A stretch of 64,000 nucleotides of DNA. Origin: Indolivaga macrotermitis. Its GTDB lineage: Bacteria; Bacteroidota; Bacteroidia; Bacteroidales; Dysgonomonadaceae. The notes under the pieces were generated by a model. The model had not been told where the DNA came from, did not search any database, and saw only the letters and a program-made list of their open reading frames with translations. The stretch lies in contig NZ_FQUC01000002.1 of assembly GCF_900128985.1 (NCBI RefSeq), forward strand, positions 124,001 through 188,000, read 5' to 3'. The translations under genes were made by a program, and so were the position numbers. Shown here in pieces: positions 27,842-37,199 of this stretch; position 1 is the first letter of the stretch, and each line of letters opens with the position of its first letter.

Positions 27842-30142
27842 TTAAAAGAAAACGATATCTTTTTTCCGTTCTTTCGGAAGCACTTTCAATAAAGTTACTT
27901 TACCCTTTTCAAGCTTGCACTCTATTGTAGTATTATGTGGAGCATGAAGTTTGAAATGAACGTCCCACGATTTATCCCAGCATGGGAGAAGCAATATCTT
28001 CTCTCCGGCTGTTTGTAATAACATTTCCTGTAATGCTATCATTCCGCTTCCACCCCAGTTATGGTCGGGAGTCCAGTCATATCCGGGCCCCCAGAATGCA
28101 GGAAACCGGGTGTCTGAATTTTGAAGCTTTTCAACAACCAGATCCTTTGCCTCATCGACAAGTCCTAAACGGGCAGCCCATATAGCATCCTGTTTCCATC
28201 CGATATGACTACGGAACTTTGCCACGTCCTTATCATATTTCCATGTATTCAGGGCAATATCCAGACCGGGCTTCCCTACCCCATATATTCCCCATGGAAA
28301 AACAGGGTATAATTGTGGAGTTTCCACATTGTTTATCCTTTCCCAAAGCCATGCCGGAGAAATGGCTTTATGCCCGTCGATCTCTCTTACCTCTATATCA
28401 GGTATTTTATTCACAAACTCGGTGAAATATCTCCTTTTCGTTGTATCAGACTGTATTTCCTGCAATTTCAACAAACAGTTGCCTACTGTTTGTAAGGCAG
28501 CAATAGTTGAACTTGCATTGTATGCCATTTTATAAGTCTCGCAAGCCGAACCCGGATAAAGGACGAGTTTTCCCTCCTCATTCAGAGCTTTCCGACCACG
28601 TTGTTTTGCCAGATATTGATAATGCTCGTCAAAAAATTTCAGTGTATTTTCTATCAAGGGTAAATATTTAGAGATATCTTTTCCTGTATAGCGATTGTCT
28701 TCCAATATCATGAAACAGAATTCGAGAGCCGTATCCCACTGATACTCCAGCCATGCATTATATTCCATTCCTTTATCGAAATCGCCGGGACGCTTCCATC
28801 CGTATTCACTCGGATTGGGTAAGCCGAAGTTTTCTATCTGCTCTGTAAAGCATGCGCCGCCATGTCCCCAATATACCTTACTCCGCAATTCGGCTGCAGG
28901 TAAAATCCGGTTATAAAATTCGAATTGGGATGTCATCATATCCGTATCTCCGCTTTTCAACATCGGAAAATATACCAACCTTTGATTCTGTGCAGTATGT
29001 GTTCCCCCACCCCATTTCCGGAAATCGGGAGTAAATGCCAATGTGCTGTCTACATGTACCGGATCGTAAGTGAATAATCCACCATTGAATTTAGTCGGAT
29101 ATTGCCCGTAAGCATTGCAAGCCAACATATAACGGAAAAGCTGGTAATTACGGGCTATTTCAAAACCCTTATCTGCTTTATCCGTTGGTTGGATACAGAT
29201 AAAACTCCTGTTCCAAAACTCTCTCCACCAAGCTATGTTCTTTTTAAGATCAGATTGTACAGGTTTGTAAAGTGTCTGTTTCCAATTGGCGGGATTTACA
29301 GTCTGTTCAGTATGAAGCTGAATTTTTAAATGAATATCCTTTTGCGGTTTTATGCTTTCCAGCTTCCATGCTTTGTAATCGGTATCGGCATATTCGCCGG
29401 AAGAAACTCCTCCCGGTTTCAAGCCTTTAGCTTCAATGATACCGCCGAAAGTAAGATTTTCTAACGGATTATATATTTGCTCTTTTACTTCTTCGAGTCC
29501 TTGCAGCTTAACCGTAGCATCAAAAACAGTTTCCCCCTGATTCCGGTGATAAAAAAGTATATTATTTCCATCGAAAGATATTTCATCCTTTTTTGCAGCC
29601 AAGTCCTTAGGTGCCGCCCATTTATAAGAATTCTGGTTACTTTCGCTTTTTCTCAAAAGCCTGTCCTGATACCGCCAGTTTTCATAAAAAACTTCCGCCT
29701 TTAGATTCTTGTTATTTGCAATATCAACATTTATAACCGGATTGAAAACATCAGCCCATATCCGTATATCCGATGATATATCGCCGTTTTTTCCTTTAAG
29801 AATAACATGTCCATCCTCCAATTGCAGTTCCTGTCTGAAAGATTCTCCATCGAAAGGATTTGGTGATAACCTGATACGGATACGGCCTAGTCTCAGCAGA
29901 GTATTACTCTCGTCAAAAGTTCCGCTTCGGGAAAAATAGAATAGTATATCTCCATTTTCAGCCCATACATTCATCCCGATATCACCACCGCCGCAAGGCA
30001 TACTCTCACTCGAATTCTTGCTTTGAGTATCCCAGACAATATTATAATCGGAAATATTCTGTGCAATTAAGGAATAGTACATTCCGCAAAATACCAATAA
30101 GAACAAACCAAAGCGAAATAAGCATCCGCTATGGTTCAACAT
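27842..30142 (-). CDS. DUF5703-domain protein, GH95-like six-hairpin glycosidase candidate
   Basis: This 766-residue secreted protein begins its mature part with YNIVWDTQSKNSSESMPCGGGDIGMNVW, the hallmark of DUF5703 and reminiscent of the N-terminal beta-sandwich of GH95. The later part looks like an (alpha/alpha)6 barrel (QLFRYMLACNAYGQYPTKFNGGLFTYDPVHVD; WGHGGACFTEQIENFG). The frame is open to an ATG at 30199, but starting at 30142 (MLNHSGCLFRFGLFLLVFCG) gives a normal signal peptide. No activity is known to me for this domain. In an RG-II locus it may attack a linkage not covered by the other enzymes. It ends the minus-strand series. Confidence 0.72.
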   Translation of the reverse strand: MLNHSGCLFRFGLFLLVFCGMYYSLIAQNISDYNIVWDTQSKNSSESMPCGGGDIGMNVWAENGDILFYFSRSGTFDESNTLLRLGRIRIRLSPNPFDGESFRQELQLEDGHVILKGKNGDISSDIRIWADVFNPVINVDIANNKNLKAEVFYENWRYQDRLLRKSESNQNSYKWAAPKDLAAKKDEISFDGNNILFYHRNQGETVFDATVKLQGLEEVKEQIYNPLENLTFGGIIEAKGLKPGGVSSGEYADTDYKAWKLESIKPQKDIHLKIQLHTEQTVNPANWKQTLYKPVQSDLKKNIAWWREFWNRSFICIQPTDKADKGFEIARNYQLFRYMLACNAYGQYPTKFNGGLFTYDPVHVDSTLAFTPDFRKWGGGTHTAQNQRLVYFPMLKSGDTDMMTSQFEFYNRILPAAELRSKVYWGHGGACFTEQIENFGLPNPSEYGWKRPGDFDKGMEYNAWLEYQWDTALEFCFMILEDNRYTGKDISKYLPLIENTLKFFDEHYQYLAKQRGRKALNEEGKLVLYPGSACETYKMAYNASSTIAALQTVGNCLLKLQEIQSDTTKRRYFTEFVNKIPDIEVREIDGHKAISPAWLWERINNVETPQLYPVFPWGIYGVGKPGLDIALNTWKYDKDVAKFRSHIGWKQDAIWAARLGLVDEAKDLVVEKLQNSDTRFPAFWGPGYDWTPDHNWGGSGMIALQEMLLQTAGEKILLLPCWDKSWDVHFKLHAPHNTTIECKLEKGKVTLLKVLPKERKKDIVFF

Positions 30143-30251
30143 TCTTTTATCAGTCTTCTTTCCAAATTCCTGACAGACTTGTTTAATAATTATGTCCATT
30201 TAATTTTCTATAAGATCGCACCCTCATAAACACTTTATCAAGGTTACAATG

Positions 30252-30476
30252 CTATACTGTCTTTAACGTTTTCTGTTTATTCCTCAGCATAAGTAATGCT
30301 TTTTCTGCCCGTGTTTTTCGTGTGGTTTCATTTTTTGCACCGCCAACCCAATCACAGTATCCTCTCTTGTAACCGTCTGACAGACTTTGGAAAAACTCCA
30401 ATGCTTCTTTTTCGTTTTCCAAAATATCGGTCAATTCCACAGGTACGATAATCTCTCCTTTACTACTTGCTTCCAT
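30252..30476 (-). CDS. Small YdeI/OmpD-associated-like protein
   Basis: A 74-residue protein (EIIVPVELTDILENEKEALEF, then GYKRGYCDWVGGAKNETTRKTRAEKAL) that matches the C-terminal helical domain of the YdeI/OmdA family, sometimes called bacteriocin-protection proteins. Full YdeI proteins are about 190 residues, so this is a stand-alone domain. It has no signal peptide. It lies 27 bases after the DUF3826 gene on the same strand, but its role has no obvious link to pectin. Confidence 0.7.
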   Translation of the reverse strand: MEASSKGEIIVPVELTDILENEKEALEFFQSLSDGYKRGYCDWVGGAKNETTRKTRAEKALLMLRNKQKTLKTV

Positions 30477-30503
30477 CGTAATGTAAGATTTTATTACTTC
30501 GTA

Positions 30504-31148
30504 TTATTTACTCATTTTCTTCTTTTTTAGAGCATTAACATACTCTTTATAAATAGCTTTCCAGTTATGTCCATTCTGATAAAGGTACAATTCTATTTTG
30601 TTTTTATAAATCTCAAATATAGCGGATATTTGCTTCATACTCTTATAATCTATAGCCTGTTCACGGGCTTGTTTAAGATTACTCAATATAAACGCTTCTT
30701 CTTCCGGGGTCATGTCAGGTACTATTTCTTTATATGCTTTCATCGTGAAAGCCACTTTGCCTATGGTATATTTATCCAGAATGGCCTCAACCTGTTCTTC
30801 CGTCAAGTCTGCCCGTAACCCTGACATTAAAGTCTCGTGGACTTCTTTAGGCAAAGTTGAATCTACTATTATCTGCTTGTCCAGTTGACTTATTTTTTCT
30901 CCGGTCTTGGGATTAATCCCATCAGGGATTATAACATCAAGATGGCTGTTGTGCCAGTCGTTAACAGTCTGAAGATGCGTTGATATGACTTTAATCAGGC
31001 GCAATTCTTTTTCCGAATCATTTAGATTCAGGGAGGTAACCCACAAAGTTGCCTTCTTCTGTATATCATCCACCTCTTGTGCCTGTGCATTTGTAACGAA
31101 AACAGAAAAAGCAAAAAGCAATAATATATATGTAAATTTTCTTTTCAT
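30504..31148 (-). CDS. DUF3826 secreted protein
   Basis: A 214-residue protein with signal peptide MKRKFTYILLLFAFSVFVTNA from the ATG at 31148; the longer open frame to 31229 overlaps the esterase gene and is rejected. The mature protein is mostly helical (KATLWVTSLNLNDSEKELRL, HLQTVNDWHNSH, LTEEQVEAILDKYT, NGHNWKAIYKEYVNALKKKK). It resembles DUF3826, a family seen often beside pectin-type PUL enzymes, with no known activity. No catalytic motif stands out. The gap to the O-acetylesterase is 16 bases, so it is probably in the same operon. Confidence 0.75.
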   Translation of the reverse strand: MKRKFTYILLLFAFSVFVTNAQAQEVDDIQKKATLWVTSLNLNDSEKELRLIKVISTHLQTVNDWHNSHLDVIIPDGINPKTGEKISQLDKQIIVDSTLPKEVHETLMSGLRADLTEEQVEAILDKYTIGKVAFTMKAYKEIVPDMTPEEEAFILSNLKQAREQAIDYKSMKQISAIFEIYKNKIELYLYQNGHNWKAIYKEYVNALKKKKMSK

Positions 31149-31164
31149 AAGAAATACTTTTAAT

Positions 31165-32583
31165 TTATTCGTTCCAATCATCTGTACGGAATGAAGATAG
31201 CGGTAATCCTTCCGTACTAAACAGGTCACCCATCACAAAATCTTTAAATGCATAACGAACAGCAACCGGCGCACTTACCTTGTCGGACGAAACCTCCACC
31301 TTGCTTCTTTTTATCTCGGCTTTAGCAGGATAGAAAACTTTGTCTTCACCTGCTACTTCGAACTGTTTTAGTTCCTTTCCGAAAGATGTCAACCACATAG
31401 GTGCATTTTCAAATGAAAGGATGGCCTTACCATCTTCCACTGTCATTTCTTTAAAAGTCGGGCTTTCATATGCATAGCCTGTCATTCCGTAAGTCTTAGC
31501 TAAAGCCATCATAGCCAAACGGTCGCCTCCTGTTTTCTTATCTCTGGGGTGAATACATTTTTCTTCGCCAATATCCATCAAAACGACCATTCCCGAATTG
31601 GGTATCATTTGAGCCGACTTGTATTGTGCTTCACGTAAGAAAGCCGCATTAAAATGGCCATGTTGCTCAGCCGGATTATCGTAAGGAGCTATCTGGCAAT
31701 AATAGAACGGAAATTCTCCTTGTCCCCATAAGTTACGCCATTCGCTGACCATTCGCTGAAAAAGTTTGGGATATTGTGCCGCCCTGTCGTAATTAGATTC
31801 TCCCTGATACCAGATACAGCCTTTGATAGTATATCCTGCAATGGGATTTATCATACCGTTGAAAAGAGTAGTCGGAGTACGGTTCTTCTCTTTGACGTCT
31901 TCTTCTGTTTTAGGTAATTTTACCTCATTAAAATCACTAAGCATATCTTTACTCATCCACGATTCTATCCACGAGCCCCCCCAAGAAGAAAGTATCAATC
32001 CGACCGGAACATCCAGCATTTCATTCAATAACCGACCATAATAATAGCCTGTCGCACTGAATTCTTTGACACTTTCGGGGGTAGCTTCTTTCCATTCTCC
32101 GACAAAGTCAGCTTCCGGAGTAAGAGAAGAGGTTCTTTTAACAGTAATCAGGCGGATATTCTTATTTTTAGATTTAAAGATAGCTTCGTTTCCTCCCGAC
32201 ACAGGCTGATTCTTAAACCCTTTCATCGGCATCTCCATATTCGACTGACCGGAGCAGAGCCATACTTCGCCAATCAAAACATTATCAAAGGTTATACTAT
32301 CTCGGTTATCTGAAACCGCGAGGTTATAAGTCTGATAAGACGCCGCAGGTGTCTGGATTTTGATTATCCATTTTCCCGAATTATCCGCTTTAGCAGTATA
32401 TTTACGTTGTGTCCACGAAGGTGAAATAGTAATTGTTTCACCTTTATCTGTCCACCCCCAGATTTTAACTTCCGTATCTTGCTGGAGCATCATATTATTT
32501 CCGAATACAGACGGAAGCTTAAGTTCTGCATGTACCGAAAAAACGATACTAAGCAATAATAATAGAGAGACTATCTTTTTCAT
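31165..32583 (-). CDS. SASA/CE20-type sialate O-acetylesterase-like enzyme
   Basis: A secreted 472-residue SGNH-fold esterase. The signal peptide is MKKIVSLLLLLSIVFSVHA. The first block, GEVWLCSGQSNMEMPM, carries the nucleophilic serine; WYQGESNYDRA is the second block; and DIGEEKCIHPRDK holds the Asp-His pair. An inserted beta domain precedes the second half, as in this family. In PULs such enzymes remove O-acetyl groups from plant polysaccharides rather than from sialic acid. RG-II carries O-acetyl on aceric acid and 2-O-methyl-fucose of chain B, which makes those likely targets. It lies about 90 bases after the enolase-superfamily gene. Confidence 0.88.
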   Translation of the reverse strand: MKKIVSLLLLLSIVFSVHAELKLPSVFGNNMMLQQDTEVKIWGWTDKGETITISPSWTQRKYTAKADNSGKWIIKIQTPAASYQTYNLAVSDNRDSITFDNVLIGEVWLCSGQSNMEMPMKGFKNQPVSGGNEAIFKSKNKNIRLITVKRTSSLTPEADFVGEWKEATPESVKEFSATGYYYGRLLNEMLDVPVGLILSSWGGSWIESWMSKDMLSDFNEVKLPKTEEDVKEKNRTPTTLFNGMINPIAGYTIKGCIWYQGESNYDRAAQYPKLFQRMVSEWRNLWGQGEFPFYYCQIAPYDNPAEQHGHFNAAFLREAQYKSAQMIPNSGMVVLMDIGEEKCIHPRDKKTGGDRLAMMALAKTYGMTGYAYESPTFKEMTVEDGKAILSFENAPMWLTSFGKELKQFEVAGEDKVFYPAKAEIKRSKVEVSSDKVSAPVAVRYAFKDFVMGDLFSTEGLPLSSFRTDDWNE

Positions 32584-32673
32584 ATCTAATTGATAATATT
32601 ATTTTTATTCAAAAGCCAAAAGCTAAAGCCCTTCCAACGAATATAGTTCTTCAATTTTACTATTCATATCCGG

Positions 32674-33747
32674 CTAAATTTCAGTCAATACCGAGTCGTT
32701 GAAAGTAAAACCCCAACCTGCTCTATCGTGGGGAGATGCACAACCGTCTACTATTTTCAACGGATTGTCAATCAACGGATCTATCCAATCGAACGATTCC
32801 GCTCCCGCTCCGTTGGGTATGGTACAAAGCAAAGGTATATCATAGTCTTTATAATAATGTGGCAATACAGGTATATTGAAAGCCTTTGCCAAAGCAGCAC
32901 TATCGCGCCAAGCCTCCACTCCTCCCAAACGAAGAATATCGGGCTGCCAGATATCAAGTGCATTTCTCGAAGCAAGTTCGCGCAAAGGTAATGTCGAATA
33001 TTCACGTTCACCCATTGCCAACGAAATGCCCGCCTGATTCCTCAATAATTGATACCCTTGAAAATCGCTATGATTTATAGGTTCTTCAAACCAATGAATG
33101 CCCAGTTCTTTCGCACTTCTCGCCAAAGCTAAGGCCGAAGCGACATCCAAGCCCTGATTAGCATCCATCATAATATTCACATCGTTGCCCACAGCTTCCC
33201 TGACCAGGCGCAGGCGTTCGAGGTCTTCTTTCCAATCCGGCTTTCCGACCTTTATTTTTACGGCTTTAAACCCTCTCGACTTATAGTCTTTCACTTCGGA
33301 GATCAGCTCTTCTATACTGTACGATATCCAACCACCACTTCCGTAAATAGGTATTTTGGTCGTATATGTTCCTAGCACTTTCCAAATAGGTTGCCCGAGT
33401 GTTTTACACCATGCATCCCACATAGCGATATTGAATGCAGCCTGTGCCCATCGGTTAATACCTTCGAGCCCGAAATATTCATTAGCATGGTCTATCTTAT
33501 CAACCACCTTTACTGTATCGCTTACTTCTTCGCCTAAAACCATCTCGCCAACATCTTTCAATGCTCCCGCAATTGCTTTAGGGCTGTACTGAAAACTCAA
33601 AAGATAAGACTCTCCTATTATTCCGCTTTCGAGTTGCAAACGCAATACTATAAACGATATTTCGGTCAATGTATGTGTAGCATCCGCAATAGGTCTTTCC
33701 AACCTGCTTTTTGCTGTATATACAGAATATCCTTTTATTTTATTCAT
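32674..33747 (-). CDS. Mandelate racemase/enolase-superfamily sugar-acid dehydratase
   Basis: A 357-residue cytoplasmic protein without a signal peptide. The TIM barrel shows the mandelate racemase-type pattern: KxK base in AVKIKVG, metal ligands in MMDANQGL (D), FEEPINH (E) and MGEREYS (E), and the second base histidine in VLPHYYKDYD. This subgroup contains sugar-acid dehydratases such as L-fuconate, galactarate and galactonate dehydratases, and some racemases. It stands four bases before the GH106 gene's stop, tightly linked to RG-II enzymes, so it probably handles an acid sugar freed from RG-II or formed by oxidation. The exact substrate is not predictable from motifs. Confidence 0.85.
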   Translation of the reverse strand: MNKIKGYSVYTAKSRLERPIADATHTLTEISFIVLRLQLESGIIGESYLLSFQYSPKAIAGALKDVGEMVLGEEVSDTVKVVDKIDHANEYFGLEGINRWAQAAFNIAMWDAWCKTLGQPIWKVLGTYTTKIPIYGSGGWISYSIEELISEVKDYKSRGFKAVKIKVGKPDWKEDLERLRLVREAVGNDVNIMMDANQGLDVASALALARSAKELGIHWFEEPINHSDFQGYQLLRNQAGISLAMGEREYSTLPLRELASRNALDIWQPDILRLGGVEAWRDSAALAKAFNIPVLPHYYKDYDIPLLCTIPNGAGAESFDWIDPLIDNPLKIVDGCASPHDRAGWGFTFNDSVLTEI

Positions 33748-33750
33748 CTT

Positions 33751-36700
33751 TTATTTAGCCTTTCGATATCTTGTTATCTTCACATTTCCTACTAGCCCGC
33801 TTTTTACAAGAGTTTTTTCTCTCATGTTATAATAACGGGAATTTGTCCATATCTTTTTGCTTTCATCCTTTTCGATTCCAAGTTCATCTCCTAAAATACG
33901 GTTCGCCCATGTATTAGCAACCGTTATTTCGAGGCTGTTATCCCCGTTCTTTACAGCATCAGTAATCTCTACTCGATACGGCTTTGTCCAAATAGTTCCG
34001 CACGATTTTCCGTTTACCTTTATTTCTGCCAAATTATATACATTATCTATTTCGAGATAATAACGCACATTATCCTCGGGCTTAAGATTAAAACTATTCT
34101 GATAGACAGCTTCTCCCGAATAATATTTGATCCGGTCATTATCGTTTTCAGACCAATCTGTCAACTTATTAAAAGTAATAGTTTCTTTTGACCCGCGCAT
34201 ATTTTCATCGAAGTTTACAGTCCAAGGAGTATTTATAGTAACAGGGGACAAAACCTGTGTTAATCGTGCCTGATTACTTCTCTTTTCTGTCGGTGTTTGT
34301 AATACTATAAAAACAGATTCTCCCTCATCCAGATGTAAATTGAGATTAGTTCTATTGTTAACCACTTGCCAGTTAATATCTGTTTTTATCTCGCCGGTGA
34401 CAGGATTCCACAGTTCGGGGATACGCCCTACCGCACGTAAAGAAACTTTTACATCACGAGGCACTTTTTTTTGATTGGATATAAAATAAATATCCACCCC
34501 ATTGCTCTGCCTGTGTGCATAAGCAACATCTTTGGCATATCCGTTTGAATTTTCAGTAACAAGAAGATCTCTTTCCAAACCTATTTTGTCAAAGTTCTCA
34601 TCCGTATATGGTAATGATATGAACTTGTCTTTATCTATTTCTAGTTTATTATTCTTTTCTCTATAGCCGAGTGTTTCGGTTGGTAATTCTTTCATCAGAA
34701 TAGTTGCACCCTGCTCCGAAAACTCCTGCAATTTTTTGGCTACTTCCACTGACATACGTTCGGGATTAGGTTGCATAGCATGTTTTGCAGGAATGACCAA
34801 CATGCCATAACTCATCCCATCGGGCAAAACGATACGCCCGTTTTCTACTTTTACCAGATTGAGCAAAGCATCCGCATTAAAACTATCATAAGCATATCCC
34901 CTCAAAGGATTTACCCAGTCTTTCGGGTCAAAAATATTCGCAGAATGGGTTACACCTACAGGCATTACCCGTGTCGGTTCTCCGACATTCGCCATACGCC
35001 GTTTTTCCCATTCTACTTTTTCTTTTCCGAATATACCCGGAAGATAAGGAACGAGCCTGTCAGGCAAAAGCGAACGGCGGGGAAATTCCTCCCCCGTGAA
35101 CACGGCAATATCTACAACAGGTTTTCCGAATTGCAATAGAGCATGGCAACGCTGCGCATAATCCACCCACGCTTTCCCTAGCCTCCACCATGTCTGATCG
35201 CGCTGAAAATAAAGACCGATGCCATCCAAAGTCATACCCGGTTTGCGGTCTAACCACGGATTAAGCCCATAAACATGGTAACTCAGACGATTGATTCCGA
35301 ACGAATAATTCCTGTCCTGCAAAGTTTTCAACATAGCCGGATGTTCGTCAAACAGCATACGTAATTGCGTGAAAGCTTCTGCCGGAATGATATTCTTTCC
35401 GTAAATATGTGCTCCCGAAATAGCATCGAGAACATCGTTCATCTTATCGTGCGTAGGGCTCTGATACCAGTATTCACCCATGGGTATATCTGTATTCCTG
35501 AAATGCATCATACCATCGCTCATCATTGTCGGAGAAACATTTTCCGCCGAAAACTGACAACCTTTGGCGTTTGCTTCTGCTTTCAGAGTCGCATAAAATT
35601 TATCTACAACAAGTTCCGATATGGTCTGGCGAACATCATATAATACTCGCTCCGACACTTCTGCACTCTCTACGGGAATACCTGCCATCACAGGCAAGAA
35701 ATCATATATATCATATCCCCTGCGTTGCCGGAATTCGTCACGGAAATTGGATGACCAGTTCTGGCTGCCGCACTCCCAGCTATCCACATGAAAAATCTTG
35801 AGAACTCTCGAAGCTAAATCTTCTCCTGCCACTTCTACGGCTTTACCAAACCATGAGTCGAATTGCAATTTGATAGCTTCGGGATTGAATTTATCACATT
35901 CTAGTCCGGAGCCTTTTCCTCCTGTTCCATTATCATATCCGGTAGCAGTATGTCCCATCCGAAGGATAGTCCAGTTACCTTTAGGGGCTTTCCAATTCAG
36001 ATTTCCGTTTTTATCCACATATTGGGAGATATCGATCACTTCTTTCGGATTAAGACACAAATTTTCAGCAATTTGCTGTTCCGTTGTACGAGGTGCGATT
36101 CTCCATGTCGAACCGTTTTTTGCCTCATACTGATGAATACGTGTTTCTGATGATAACCGGATAGCGGTTATTTTAAGAGATTGTTTCCATTTAGCCGCAT
36201 CCAGATCTTCCACACCCGGTTCTGTTCCGGCTTTGTCATACAAAAAACGAAAATAACGGGCAGTCGTTTCGGGCAGAGTATGTGTAATCAGAAACTCTCT
36301 GCCTAATTTTTCAAAATCGACTTCCTGCCATCCCTGACGCGGGGGCTGTAACCTCATTACTTCCCTGAAATTTACCCCATCGTCACTCGCCTGAACGACC
36401 AGACGCTGGGATTGAAAGTTATTACCCGAACGTTCTATCTGTATTGTCCTTGCCGTGAAAGGTTTGTCGAACTCATATTGTATCCAGCAAGGCGACTCAC
36501 TTCTGAAAGTACCTTCCAGATTTTTATCTGCTAAAAACTGAGGGTTTATATCTTTTATATCGGTCGTGACTTTCGGTATAATGGTTTGTGAAGAAACACC
36601 TTCTCCCTCCATAGTTGGATAAGCAAATACGGCAATATCTTTATAATATCCCTCCCAGCTTTGAGGTTGGGGTAAGGCTTGACTGATATTCTTCCCTCCC

Positions 36701-37128
36701 TGAATATTCACCTGACTCCACACCACTTTCTGCATGGATAGTTCGGGAGTGATCCAAGGACCTCCTGCCAAAGCAAAACCATCGCATACATGGAATCCTA
36801 TCTTTATCCCTATACGATCCGCTTCGTGAAAGGCATAATCGACCATTTCCCACCAAAGAGGGCTTAACTGTTCTACAATAGGTTCAATAAAAGGCTTTTC
36901 GGGTACTCCTCTAATGGGCATCAAATAAGCACCGGTAATACCAACTTCTTTCATCGCTTCCAAATCGGCAGTAATACCTTCTTTAGATACAGCACCCCGC
37001 ATCCAGTACCAAAATACCCAAGATTTAGCTTCTTCGGGCGGAGATTCCCACGATTGTCTCAGATTCTGGCTAAAGCCTGATTGCAGAACCAGAAAGAAAG
37101 TTATAATAAATAAACCCAGTTTTTTCAT
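33751..37128 (-). CDS. GH106 alpha-L-rhamnosidase
   Basis: A secreted 1125-residue GH106 protein (signal MKKLGLFIITFFLVLQSGFS). It begins LRQSWESPPEEAKSWVFWYWMRGAVSKEGI and continues with GITGAYLMPIRG and KIGFHVCDGFALAGGPW, all diagnostic for GH106. A likely active-site region is FHVDSWECGSQNW (E452). Galactose-binding-like beta domains are inserted (SPCWIQYEFDKPFTARTIQIER) and terminal (YYLEIDNVYNLAEIKVNGKSCGTIWTKPY). GH106 enzymes are calcium-dependent inverting alpha-L-rhamnosidases; the founding structure is from the RG-II locus of B. thetaiotaomicron. With the two GH78 modules on the plus strand this makes three rhamnosidase activities in the locus. Confidence 0.92.
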   Translation of the reverse strand: MKKLGLFIITFFLVLQSGFSQNLRQSWESPPEEAKSWVFWYWMRGAVSKEGITADLEAMKEVGITGAYLMPIRGVPEKPFIEPIVEQLSPLWWEMVDYAFHEADRIGIKIGFHVCDGFALAGGPWITPELSMQKVVWSQVNIQGGKNISQALPQPQSWEGYYKDIAVFAYPTMEGEGVSSQTIIPKVTTDIKDINPQFLADKNLEGTFRSESPCWIQYEFDKPFTARTIQIERSGNNFQSQRLVVQASDDGVNFREVMRLQPPRQGWQEVDFEKLGREFLITHTLPETTARYFRFLYDKAGTEPGVEDLDAAKWKQSLKITAIRLSSETRIHQYEAKNGSTWRIAPRTTEQQIAENLCLNPKEVIDISQYVDKNGNLNWKAPKGNWTILRMGHTATGYDNGTGGKGSGLECDKFNPEAIKLQFDSWFGKAVEVAGEDLASRVLKIFHVDSWECGSQNWSSNFRDEFRQRRGYDIYDFLPVMAGIPVESAEVSERVLYDVRQTISELVVDKFYATLKAEANAKGCQFSAENVSPTMMSDGMMHFRNTDIPMGEYWYQSPTHDKMNDVLDAISGAHIYGKNIIPAEAFTQLRMLFDEHPAMLKTLQDRNYSFGINRLSYHVYGLNPWLDRKPGMTLDGIGLYFQRDQTWWRLGKAWVDYAQRCHALLQFGKPVVDIAVFTGEEFPRRSLLPDRLVPYLPGIFGKEKVEWEKRRMANVGEPTRVMPVGVTHSANIFDPKDWVNPLRGYAYDSFNADALLNLVKVENGRIVLPDGMSYGMLVIPAKHAMQPNPERMSVEVAKKLQEFSEQGATILMKELPTETLGYREKNNKLEIDKDKFISLPYTDENFDKIGLERDLLVTENSNGYAKDVAYAHRQSNGVDIYFISNQKKVPRDVKVSLRAVGRIPELWNPVTGEIKTDINWQVVNNRTNLNLHLDEGESVFIVLQTPTEKRSNQARLTQVLSPVTINTPWTVNFDENMRGSKETITFNKLTDWSENDNDRIKYYSGEAVYQNSFNLKPEDNVRYYLEIDNVYNLAEIKVNGKSCGTIWTKPYRVEITDAVKNGDNSLEITVANTWANRILGDELGIEKDESKKIWTNSRYYNMREKTLVKSGLVGNVKITRYRKAK

Positions 37129-37146
37129 GTTGTATTATTTCTTTGG

Positions 37147-37195
37147 TGTAGGGGCAGGTATATCTCTGCCAATGGGTAACCACAAGGGTTACCCT
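37147..37195 (+). repeat. Dispersed palindromic repeat, copy 1
   Basis: Between the GH2 and GH106 genes is a 49-base element starting TGTAGGGGCAGG. It holds two hairpins: GGCAG/CTGCC (37153-37170) and GGGTAACC-ACAAG-GGTTACCC (arms 37174-37181 and 37187-37194). A related copy lies inverted at 43355-43410. Its size, hairpins and presence in two gaps of one operon suggest a REP- or MITE-like dispersed element. Confidence 0.7.
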
Positions 37196-37199
37196 TAGA

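Noticed and set aside
31149-31229. Longer N terminus of the DUF3826 protein
   Set aside because: It overlaps the O-acetylesterase gene and removes the clear signal peptide that starts at 31148.
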